A stretch of 42,634 nucleotides of DNA from Saccharomonospora saliphila YIM 90502 (GTDB lineage Bacteria; Actinomycetota; Actinomycetes; Mycobacteriales; Pseudonocardiaceae), in NCBI RefSeq assembly GCF_000383795.1, contig NZ_KB912660.1:5205-47838 (forward strand). The letters run 5' to 3'. Below, piece by piece: positions 17,272 to 26,600 of this stretch (position 1 is the first letter of the stretch; every line of letters begins with the position of its first letter). The translations under genes were made by a program, and so were the position numbers. The notes under the pieces are model-generated. The model was not told the origin of the DNA. It saw only the letters and a program-made list of their open reading frames with translations, and did no database searches.

Positions 17272-18185
17272 TGTGCTTCCAGCTTCGCCAACTCGACGTA
17301 GCCGTGCTGGGACACCAGACGCTGCCCCTCCGCCGACCGGGCGAAATCGATGAGGGTGCGGGCGTCTCCTTGCGGGGTACCATCGGTGATGAGAAGGAGC
17401 GGTCGGGACAGGGGATATTCGCCGGAGCGAAGATCCTCCCCTTCGGGAAGCATGCCTTCGACCGCGACGATGGCCAGTTCGGGTTGGTCCTCCGCGAAAG
17501 CGACCGACAAGGGAGCGACCGAACCGGGCGTGGTGGAGAGCTTCGTCCGGGTCTCCTCGTTTCCGCCCACGATCGAGTAATTCCCGCCCACCGGGTCCGG
17601 TGGGGCTTCCTTGTCACTTCCGTACAGGAACTTGTCGAGGACCTCCCGCGTTCCCCGCCCCGGTTCCTTGTTGTAGACGTAAACCGGAAGGTCCGGCCCG
17701 CCCACTTCGCTCCAATTCGCGATCTCGCCCTCGAAGATCCGCCGCGCCTGCTCGCGCGTCAGCGACCGCACACCGGCCTCGTAGACGTCATGCCGTATGA
17801 CGATGGCGACGGCGTCCCGGCCGACCTCCGTTTCGACGAAGTCGATGTTCGAGAAGCGGTCGCGGTCCTCGTCGTCGATGGGTTTGGAACTCATGGCCAC
17901 ATCGATCTGACCGCTGGCGAGTTGGGCGATGCCGCCCGCCGACCCACCTTGGGTGTCCACGGTGATCTCCAAGCCACGTTGCCGCAGGACTTTCGCTGCG
18001 TCCGACACCACCGGATTGACCGTGGTCGAACCGCTGACCCGGAGGGCTTCGTCCTCTGCCGCGCACCCGGCAGAGGAGGCCGCAACGGCCAACGTCGATA
18101 CCACGGCAGCCATGCGCAGCGCCGTCCTGCGAGAACGCGACTGAGAGCGGGCGAGGAAACGTCGGTTCGGGCCAGGTCTGTACAC
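17268..18185 (-). CDS. pstS: PstS-like phosphate-binding lipoprotein
   Basis: This 305-aa binding protein has a long basic N-terminus, a hydrophobic signal and a lipobox (AASSAGC, Cys41). Conserved PstS segments include VSGSTTVNPVVS near the mature start, QGGSAGGIAQLASGQIDVAMSS, and PGRGTREVLDKF. These loops bind tetrahedral oxyanions. It is the first gene of the six-gene import operon. The GTG start has CTGGAG five bases upstream, and its promoter should lie in 18186-18304, although no clear boxes are visible. PstS proteins bind phosphate and, less well, arsenate; which one is preferred here cannot be read from the sequence. Confidence 0.9.
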   Translation of the reverse strand: MYRPGPNRRFLARSQSRSRRTALRMAAVVSTLAVAASSAGCAAEDEALRVSGSTTVNPVVSDAAKVLRQRGLEITVDTQGGSAGGIAQLASGQIDVAMSSKPIDDEDRDRFSNIDFVETEVGRDAVAIVIRHDVYEAGVRSLTREQARRIFEGEIANWSEVGGPDLPVYVYNKEPGRGTREVLDKFLYGSDKEAPPDPVGGNYSIVGGNEETRTKLSTTPGSVAPLSVAFAEDQPELAIVAVEGMLPEGEDLRSGEYPLSRPLLLITDGTPQGDARTLIDFARSAEGQRLVSQHGYVELAKLEAQ

Positions 18186-18250
18186 GGTTACTCCAGAAAC
18201 GTCGGTACTGAGTTGCTGTTATCTCCTGTCGGGTCCAAGTGGGATCTCCC

Positions 18251-18286
18251 GGATCGCGGTCGTCCGCGGCCACGCGGTCCCGATCC
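18251..18286 (-). terminator. Possible hairpin between ppd and pstS
   Basis: Outer arms GGATCG/CGATCC (18251-18256, 18281-18286) enclose a smaller CGCGG-TCGT-CCGCG hairpin, in the 119-bp gap after the decarboxylase stop. It may end the biosynthetic operon so that pstS has its own promoter. Read-through is also possible. Confidence 0.35.
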
Positions 18287-18304
18287 GTCGAGTGGTGGTC
18301 AGAG

Positions 18305-19408
18305 TTACCCCAGTGCTGTGGTGAACCGTTCATTGATGGCTTGAGGGGAATGGGTGTCCGTCGCGCGTGGTGGTATCGACCCGTTGCGCCGCGCCGTCGG
18401 TACCAACAGCAGGTGGGGACCGGGCGAGTTCCGCGCGGCGTCGAACCGTGACCGCAGCCGGCCCATGCTGTCGCACCGGAATGCCGTCCGGTACCCTGTC
18501 GCCAGGGCGACTTCTTCGATTCGGGTGCCGCTCGACGTCGTGCGCTGGCCACCGGTCGACTCGTGAATGCCGTTGTCCAGCACGATGTGCACGAGGTTCT
18601 CCGGTCCGTGGTCCCCGATCGCGGAAAGTGTGCCCATGTGCATCAGCACGGCTCCGTCCCCATCGAGAGCCACGACCGTCTGGGACGGCCGTCCCAGAGC
18701 GACGCCGAGTGCGAGCGCAGCGGCGTGCCCCATTGATCCCTGCATGTAGAAATTGCGGGGGCGGTCGTCGATGCCGAACAGCTCCCGCCCGGTGTAGCCG
18801 GTGGTGGCGATGATCGGGTCACCGGCGGCGAGATCCGACACCAGCCGAACGACGTCGGCACTGTCGAGCCGCAATTGCTCGGTCTCGTCCACGACGGTGT
18901 GTGCCTTTCCGACGGCTCCCTTCTCGACGAGGACGAAGGGTGCCTGGCCGGCCGCGAGTGCTGCTTCGGCGTCCCGGAGGATACCGGTGAAGTGGTCGGC
19001 GTCGGCGTCGGCGCGGAGTATCCAGTGTGGAAGGCCAAGCATGTCCAGCATGGGCTCGGTCACGCGCCCCATCACCTCGTGCTGCGGTTCGTCGTCCTCG
19101 GGATTCGGCCATCCCCGCAGGCTGACGAAGGTCAGCACCGGGATGTGGTAGGTCATCACGAGCGAGGTGAGCGGGTTGACCAGGTTGCCCAGTCCGGAGT
19201 TCTGCAGCATGACGTAGCCACGGCCACCCGACAGCGCAACGCCCGCCGCGGTGGCGAGAGCCGCTCCCTCGTTGGCGGCGGGGACGTACTTGCCCGGCGT
19301 CCGGCTGAGCAACGCGATCGGGCCGCCGAAGAAGGAGCACGGCACCCCGCTGGCGACGGTGAAGCCGCGTTCCTCCAGTTCGTCGCAAAACAACTCCGCT
19401 GAAATCAC
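18305..19408 (-). CDS. Phosphonopyruvate decarboxylase homologue (candidate arsonopyruvate decarboxylase)
   Basis: This 367-aa ThDP enzyme carries the pyrimidine- and diphosphate-binding halves in one chain. The catalytic Glu is E47 (NEGAA). The ThDP/Mg motif runs from GDG (250-252) to N279 (LDNGIHESTGGQ), the latter almost identical to the phosphonopyruvate decarboxylase signature. The family converts phosphonopyruvate to phosphonoacetaldehyde, pulling an unfavourable mutase equilibrium forward. No PEP mutase is encoded in the window, so the arsenic analogue arsonopyruvate is the likelier substrate. GTG 19408 has GGAGG seven bases upstream. It ends the seven-gene biosynthetic operon. Confidence 0.88.
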   Translation of the reverse strand: MISAELFCDELEERGFTVASGVPCSFFGGPIALLSRTPGKYVPAANEGAALATAAGVALSGGRGYVMLQNSGLGNLVNPLTSLVMTYHIPVLTFVSLRGWPNPEDDEPQHEVMGRVTEPMLDMLGLPHWILRADADADHFTGILRDAEAALAAGQAPFVLVEKGAVGKAHTVVDETEQLRLDSADVVRLVSDLAAGDPIIATTGYTGRELFGIDDRPRNFYMQGSMGHAAALALGVALGRPSQTVVALDGDGAVLMHMGTLSAIGDHGPENLVHIVLDNGIHESTGGQRTTSSGTRIEEVALATGYRTAFRCDSMGRLRSRFDAARNSPGPHLLLVPTARRNGSIPPRATDTHSPQAINERFTTALG

Positions 19409-19525
19409 AGACGTGCCTCCGGGTGCGGGAACTCCCGCGTGTGGTGACCTGAAAGAAGAGGTGCCGGTGTGACTGGTGCTGTATGTCCTGATTCGCCCAG
19501 GACCGCGGGCGCCACCGCGCTTACC

Positions 19526-20653
19526 TCAGCGCGAGCGCACGGTGTCAGCGGTAACCCGGACCCTCTGCGGTTCCCGCGCGGAGGACACCGGGTCCGTGCT
19601 GCCGTGTGCTCGATCCTGAGGGTATTCCGCCCAAGCAGGGCAGTGCTCGATCCGGACGACGATGATCGTGATGGTCGTGCCGCCACCGTGCCCGACCATG
19701 AGCACGTGGTCTCCCGGCCCTACCTGTCCGGTCTCCATCAGGTGTTGCACGCCCAAGATCTGGTCGTTGACCGTGAGGTGCCCCCAGCCGTGTCCGAAGT
19801 CGCCCAGCCCCTTGCGCGGGTCGATGCCGATGGGGTCGAGTATCATTTTCAGATAGGCTTCTCTGGCCGTGAACACGTGTGTCACCCGAGTGACGTCCTC
19901 CGGTCCGATTCCGGCTTCGGCGAGCGTGGCCAGCGCCGTCTCGGCACGCAGTTCGCCCTGCCGGTTGACCATCCACTCGACCGCGGCGTCCTCTCCGACC
20001 GACGACATCCGCTCCCGGAAATCGATCTGCGTGCGGTTGTCCACCGAAGTCGGCACCAACGGCTCGTCACCCCGATAGAGGTGTTCGAGGTCCGAGGTGG
20101 ACACCGTCTTGATGGCCAGCAGTCGCGCGAAGCCCTCGTCCTTGGACAGCAGCACGGCCGTGGCACCGTCGCCGAGGACACCGTTCTGCAGGCCGAACGA
20201 CCATCGGTTGAAGTCGGGGGTGCCGAGGTTGTCCGCTCCCGTGAGCAGCGCCTCCGACCGTTCGGGCACGGCCATCAGGTAGGAGGCAGCCAGCTCCATC
20301 CCGCTCATGACCCCGTTGCACGCCTGCCAGACCAGGTACGACGGGATGTCCCGATCGGTGATGTGCCGCAGCACGTACTGGTGCGCCGACCAGCCGACCG
20401 GTCCCTGCTTCCAGCTGCCCGCGTGCATGTGCAGGTCGATATCGTGCGGCGCTCGCCCGGCGCGCTCGATCGCCTGGCGTGCGGCGAGGATCGCCATGTC
20501 GGGGGCCGACAGGTCGCCGGCCACCGTCGCTCCGGTCCACCCGTACCAGTTGTAGTCCTCGGGGTCGTAGAGCCCGAGCTCGACAGCTTGCTCGGCGCTC
20601 ATGACGTCGGGGAGGTACTTTCCCATTCCGGAGATGTAAAGAGGCGTCTTCAC
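19526..20653 (-). CDS. KAS III (FabH-like) ketosynthase or acyltransferase, atypical active site
   Basis: This 375-aa thiolase-fold protein has the active-site Cys112 in VWQACNGVMSG and the GDGATAVLL and GHGGGTT segments of KAS III enzymes. The usual HQAN box is not recognisable (THVFTAREAYLK instead) and GN(T/D) is FGHGWGHL, so Asn is replaced by His. Such altered KAS III proteins include CerJ-type acyltransferases that form esters rather than C-C bonds. It lies just after the PKS gene, so it may start the chain with an arseno-starter, or release/esterify the product. GTG 20653 has AGGAAAGG upstream. The last ~45 residues are Arg-rich and probably disordered. Confidence 0.82.
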   Translation of the reverse strand: MKTPLYISGMGKYLPDVMSAEQAVELGLYDPEDYNWYGWTGATVAGDLSAPDMAILAARQAIERAGRAPHDIDLHMHAGSWKQGPVGWSAHQYVLRHITDRDIPSYLVWQACNGVMSGMELAASYLMAVPERSEALLTGADNLGTPDFNRWSFGLQNGVLGDGATAVLLSKDEGFARLLAIKTVSTSDLEHLYRGDEPLVPTSVDNRTQIDFRERMSSVGEDAAVEWMVNRQGELRAETALATLAEAGIGPEDVTRVTHVFTAREAYLKMILDPIGIDPRKGLGDFGHGWGHLTVNDQILGVQHLMETGQVGPGDHVLMVGHGGGTTITIIVVRIEHCPAWAEYPQDRAHGSTDPVSSAREPQRVRVTADTVRSR

Positions 20654-20690
20654 GTGCTCAGCCCTTTCCTGTCATTCAGCGGCACGTCGT

Positions 20691-23600
20691 TCACGCACTC
20701 GCCACGCCATGGGGAGAGGCTGCCCGGACGTTCTCGGCCACCGTCGTGATCGATCCGTTGTTCAGGAGTTTCACGGTGGGGAGTTTGATTTGGAACTCGT
20801 GCTCGACCCGGTTGCGGAACTCCATGAACATCAGGGAGTCCATGCCCATCTTCTTCAGTGGCAACGCGGTGTTGATTCGCTCCGAGCGCATGCCCAGCAC
20901 CGCCGCCGCCAGCTCGACCAGCCTCCCCTCGACCTGATCGACCGCGGGCGTCGCGGGTGAGGCGGGTTCCGGATCGCGCCGCTCGGTGCCCGGGGGCTCG
21001 GGGGAACCCGGATTCACGGACCCTCCGGTGTCCACGGCTTCGGACTCGGCCCTGCGTGCGGACGCGGACTCGGTGGACAGGGATTCGCGGACGTTCTGGG
21101 CCACCGTCGTGATCGATCCGTTGTTCAGGAGTTTCACGGTGGGGAGTTTGATTTGGAACTCGTGCTCGACCCGGTTGCGGAACTCCATGAACATCAGGGA
21201 GTCCATGCCCATCTTCTTCAGTGGCAACGCCGCGTTGATTCGCTCCGAGCGCATGCCCAGCACCGCCGCCGCCAGCTCGACCACCGTGCGGTCGAGGTCG
21301 TCGGATGTGGAGGTTTCCTGGTGCGCGTCCGTCTCGGCCGGGGCATGGCGCTGCGTCGATCGGGCTTGATCCGGCAGTGGTGGTGTCTGGCTGTGCGAAG
21401 GACTCGCCGGACGTGCGACTCCGTTGGCTTCGGGGGAGTCCGGCCGCAGACGCACGGACTGGACGGCCGGCTCCTGTGCGGTGCTCCGCCGCGGTTCGGG
21501 GTGCCGAGGCGAGGGAGCGTCGTCGACGAGATGCCGCAAGTGCCGTGAGGCCGCGGCCACCGGGTAGGCCTGGGCCCACTTCTGCCAGTCCACGCGCAGG
21601 ACCGCGGTCTGCGTGAGGTCGGCGGCGAGGATCTCGTCGAGCACTGCCAGGCCGTCCTCAGGGCTGAAGTACTCCATGCCGCGGGGGAGGATGCTCTGGC
21701 CCTCGTCCTGTTCCTTGCGCGCCATCATGCCGACCTCGGCCCAGTATCCCCAGTCGATGGCCGTGGCGGGCCGCCCCTGGGCCGTGCGGAGGTGGGCCAA
21801 GGCGTCGAGGAAGGCGTTACCCGCGGCATAACCGCCGAGGAACGGCGAACCCAGCACCGTGGAGGCCGACGAGAACAGCACGAAGAAGTCGAGACGTTCG
21901 TCCTGGACGACTCGGTGCAACGCCCACGATCCAGAAACCTTCGCGTGCAGCAGCTCGTCGAGTCGAGTCTTCTCCAGTTCTCCGACCGGCACGTAGTCGA
22001 TGGCACCGGCCGCGTGCACCACGCCTCGCAGCGGGGGTTCACCCGCATTGTCGCGGTCTCGCAGGACGCCGCGCAGGGCGGCCTCGTCAGCGGCGTCCAT
22101 GGCGACGTACTCGACGTCGACACCGCGTCGCGCCAGATCCCGGAGCAGCTCGATCTTCGGTGCCAACGGATCACTCGCGTTGATCGTGTCCCAGCCGTCG
22201 GGAGTGGGTAGCGCGGCGCGTCCGGTCAGGATCAGATACCGGGCGCCCCTGTCGACGAGCCAGGTCGCGAGCTTTCCGCCGATGCCGCCCAGGCCGCCGG
22301 TGACCAGATACGTCGCGTCGGAGCGGACGGGGTGCTCCGATCCGATCGAGCTGCGGCCCTGTGGTTCGGAGAACGTGAGCACGACACGATCACAGGAGGC
22401 TCGCCGCGCGAGTGACGGTAGCTCCTCCGCCGTTTCCGGTGCCGGCACCTCCTGATAGTCGTGCGGTCGGAGAAGCCCCGAGTCCGCCATCGCACCGATG
22501 TCGGCGATGACCTGACCGACGCGACCGTTGTCCGCGCTGCTCGCGAGGTCCGCGTAAGGCAGGGCGACGGCTTCGGCCGGATCGATCCGCTGTGGCTGAT
22601 GTGCCACCTGGCCCGTCGGCACGGTGAGGTCACGCGTTGTCGGATGCCGTGTAACCGACAGGACCTCGTCGCCGACCGCGAAAGTCTCCACATCGCTTCC
22701 GACGGCCGACACGACCCCGGCGACTTCGTGGCTCCGCGTGTTGTCCACCGGATGGCTCAGGCCGACACGGCTCGCCCGGATCGCGATCTCGTCCGAACCG
22801 ACCTCCGGGACGTCACCGACGTCCCGAGCGCGCCGGACCAGTCTCGCGACATGAAGGCTCCCGCCACGAAGCGCCAGTTGATCTTCTTCGTCGGGATGCG
22901 AGAGCTGGTCGAGCAGGGCCTGCACGCTGGCGGCATCCTGATCGAGGTCGACGAGCACGGGCCGCAGCTCCGGACGTTCCGCCGAGATCGTGCGTCCCAG
23001 CCCCCAGAGGATGGCTTGGAAGGGAGCGGCTACCACGTCACCGGGAACGACGCGCTGGCTCGACCTGCTCACCAACCACAGCCGTGGCTTCCCGGCGATG
23101 TCGGTCTCCTCCAAGGCTTTCACGAGGCTGACCACACTGTGACCGGCGAAGGTCTGCGCGCGGCCGATCTCGGCGGGTGTGGCGTCGAGCGGCGGTTCGG
23201 CGTCGAGAGCCCACAGGTGCACCACGCCTGCCAGCGGGGTTTCGGCGGAAACCTCCGCGAGGATCGCCGCTATGTCCGTCGCCGAGCCGGGGTCGGCCCG
23301 GTAGCGGTCCGTGCTGGTCTTGCCGGATCTGGCCGCGGAGGTGACGACGATGACGCGGTGTCCGCGGTCCCGCATGCCTTGGACGAGGCCGCGTCCCGTG
23401 GGGCCGCTGTCGGTCAGCACGAGCCACGCACCATCGGCGCGGCCCCTGTCGGCCGCTGCGGCATCGGGACTCTCTCGCGGGCTCCAGACGAGCTCGTAGA
23501 ACCAGTCATCGTGCCGTCGCGAAGCGTCGTTCGCCTCGGCGGGACGGGACGCGCCGGCCGTGGAATCCGTGGTCGACTGTGAAAGGGGCGTGGTCGACTG

Positions 23601-26600
23601 TGACAAGGGCATCGGTACCTCCGCGAGCGGTCGGGGAGCGTGTCCGGCCAGGTACTGGAGGCGGAGTCCACGCAGTTCCGCGACGAGTCGGCGTTCCCCG
23701 TCGAACACGCTGATGTCGCCTTGGAAGGAGTCGTCCCGGTGGGAGCGGGTCAGGACGACGTGCGCCCACAGATCCGGGTCGGGTCTGCGGTACATGCGTG
23801 CCTGCTCGATACCGCCGAGGACGAACGCCGCGTCCTGTCCGGGCGCGACCTCGGGACGGGCGGCGGCGAGCGAGTGGGCGACGGCGTCCAGCACAGCCGG
23901 ATGGAAGTGGTGTTGATCGAAGGCCGCTCGAATCTCCGTCCGGCAACGAAGACGCACCAGCGCCTCGCCGTTGACACGGCGTACCTCCTCGATCGCCTGG
24001 AACGCCCCTTCCCACTGATTGCCGAGCTCGGCGTACCACGGGTAGAAGTCAGCCCGGGTCTGGTACTCGGAACACCGGGAGGCGATTTCGGAGAAGGATT
24101 CGTTCAACGAACGCCTGGGATCGTGTATGCCGTGTACCCGGGCATGCGCGTGCAGCGTCCATTCGTCCTCACCGGTGCGGCTGTGCAGGCGGAAGAACAG
24201 TTCCTCGTCGCGCTTTTCCAGCGTGACGCGCACGATCGTGGTTTCGTCGTCGGTGAGGAAGAGCGCCTCACGGTACCGGACGTCGGAGACGGCGATCGGG
24301 ACTTGTCCCACGATCCTGTGCGCCGCCTCGACGGCCATTTCGAGGTAGGCAGCCCCGGGCAGGATAATCGTCTGTTCGACTTTGTGGTCCCGCAAGTAGG
24401 CGTTGCGTTCGAGATCGATCGGCCCTTCCCACGACCAGACCTCCGGACCGGAGGCGGTCGGAGTCCCGAGCAGGGGATGGTCGGGTGATTCCGGCGTTGC
24501 CGGGTGTTCTTCGGTCTCGCCGACCACCGGCGTTGTCTCGATCCAGTAGGAGTCCCGTTGCCAGGGATAGTGCGGTAGGTCGACGAAACGGCCACCGTCG
24601 GCGACCGTCTCCCAGCCGATCGGTACGGCTTCGCAGTAGAGCCGTGCCAGCGAGGCGAGCATCGTCTCCCGCTCCGGTTCCTCCCGGCGAAGCGAGCCGA
24701 TGGCCACACTGTCACCGCCCTCCGCCGCCGTCGCCTCGATCGCGTTGACCAACACCGGATGCGGGCTGATCTCGACGAACACCGTTCTGCCCGAGGCGAG
24801 TTCGCCCTGTACGGCACCGACGAAGTTCACAGGCTCGCGAATATTGCGCGCCCAGTAGTTCGCGTCGACCTGCGAGCCGTCGATCGACTCGTTGAGCAAC
24901 GTCGAGTGGATCGGGATGCCGCCCGGCCGAGGACGAATCCCGGCGAGTGCGCTGATCAGATCCTCGCGAATGTCGTCGATCTGCGGACCATGCGAGGCGA
25001 AGTCCACGTTGATCCAGCGGTTGAAGACGTCTTGCTCGTCCAGCGTGGCGAGGATCTGTGAGAGGGCCCGGGATGCGCCGGAGAGGAGTGTGGAGGTCGG
25101 GCTGTTCGCCGCGGCGATGGACACCTCGTGCTCGTGTCCCCGGATCGCCTCGGCCGCGGCCGAGGCCGAGAGCTCTACCCACGCCATCGTTCCCTGGCCG
25201 CTCAGGCGTTTGGCGATCCTGCTGCGCCGGCAGATCACCGCCCCGGCGTCGGCGAGGCTGAGCGCGCCCGCGACGAAGCTGGCCGCGGCTTCGCCCATGC
25301 TGTGCCCCAGGACGACATCAGGCTCGATGCCCCAGGACCGCCATACGGCGGCGAGGGCGACTTCCATCGCCCAGAGCGTGGGTTGGATGACGTCGAGGTC
25401 GGCGAGTCTGTCGGCCTCCCCGTGCTGGAGCAACTCGAGGACTGACCAGCCGGCCTCCGCTCTGATCACCTCGTCGCACTCGAGTATGGCCGCACGGAAG
25501 ACCGGCTCGGTGTCGAGCAGTTCTCGGCCCATGCCCACCCATTGCGAGCCCTGCCCGGGGAAGACGAACGCGATCCGCGGCCGTTCCTCGTCCACGAAGT
25601 CGGTATGTGCCAGCCCGGGGGTTTCTCCCTCGGCCGCGAAGTCGCTCAACGCGGTCGCGGCGTCCCGCGTCGAGTTCGTCGCGATCGCCAGGCGGCTGGG
25701 GTGATGCTGCCTGCGGACCGCCGCGCTATAGCAAATGTCGCGCCAGATCGCGGGTTCGTCCGGCGTTCGCCGGAGGAAGTCGGCGTAGCGGCCTGCCAGG
25801 TCCCGGAGCGCTTCCGGTGTCGTCGCGGACAGCGGCAGCAACTGGCCCTGATGCGGTATCGCAGTGGGATGGTCTTCCGTGGCCACCGGGGAATCGGCTG
25901 CGGCGAGGACGACGTGCGCGTTCACCCCGGTCAGTCCGAAGCTACTGACACCGGCAAGCCACGGTCGTGTCCGGTCGGGAAGCGTGGTCCGAGTATGGGG
26001 CAGGTGGAACGGAAGTTGGTCCCACGGGATCGCCGTGTTGGGCTCTTCCTGGTGGAGATTGGGCGGAACCTCGCCCTGTTGCAGGCACAGGACGCTCTTG
26101 ATGAGGCCCGCCAGCCCCGCGGCACCTTCGGTGTGGCCGATGTTGGTCTTCACCGAACCGAGGAGGCAACCGTTTCCAGCGGGCCGCCCGGCGCCGAGCA
26201 CCGCGCCCAGAGCCTGGAGCTCCACCGCGTCGCCCACCGCGGTTCCGGTTCCATGGGCTTCGACGTAGTCGACCTCGGCAGGGTCGATCGCGGCCTGCTG
26301 ATAGGCGCGTGCGAGCACGTCCTGCTGCCCCTCTGCGCTGGGGGTGACCAGGTACCCGTTGCTCCGCCCGTCGCTGCCCACGGCGCTGCCCATGATCACC
26401 GCACGGACCCGGTCTCCGTCGGCTCTGGCGCGCGACAGTGGCTTGAGGACGACGGTTCCGATCCCGTCACTGCGGACGAATCCGTCCGCCCTCGCATCAC
26501 CGAACTTGCACCGTCCGTCGTCGGCGAGCATGCCCGCACCCGAGTACACGGTGCCCTCTTCGGGCAACAGGACCATGTTGACCGCACCCGCGATGGCCAT

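Noticed and set aside
15146-17353. Long open frame (735 codons) on the plus strand opposite pstCA
   Set aside because: It is antisense to a protein with clear PstC/PstA helices and EAA loops; its translation is Arg/Pro/Ser-rich, as expected of a high-GC shadow frame. The same applies to other long antisense frames at 4302-5972, 10031-12256, 11932-13068, 13841-14872, 22461-23582, 25542-27023 and 27079-28677.
11305-19408. Classical phosphonate cluster (PhnW, phosphonopyruvate decarboxylase, PhnCDE)
   Set aside because: No PEP mutase is encoded in the window, while arsI, arsP and arsR are. The AroA + iPGM pair fits the arsenic version better. A mutase outside the window would reopen this.
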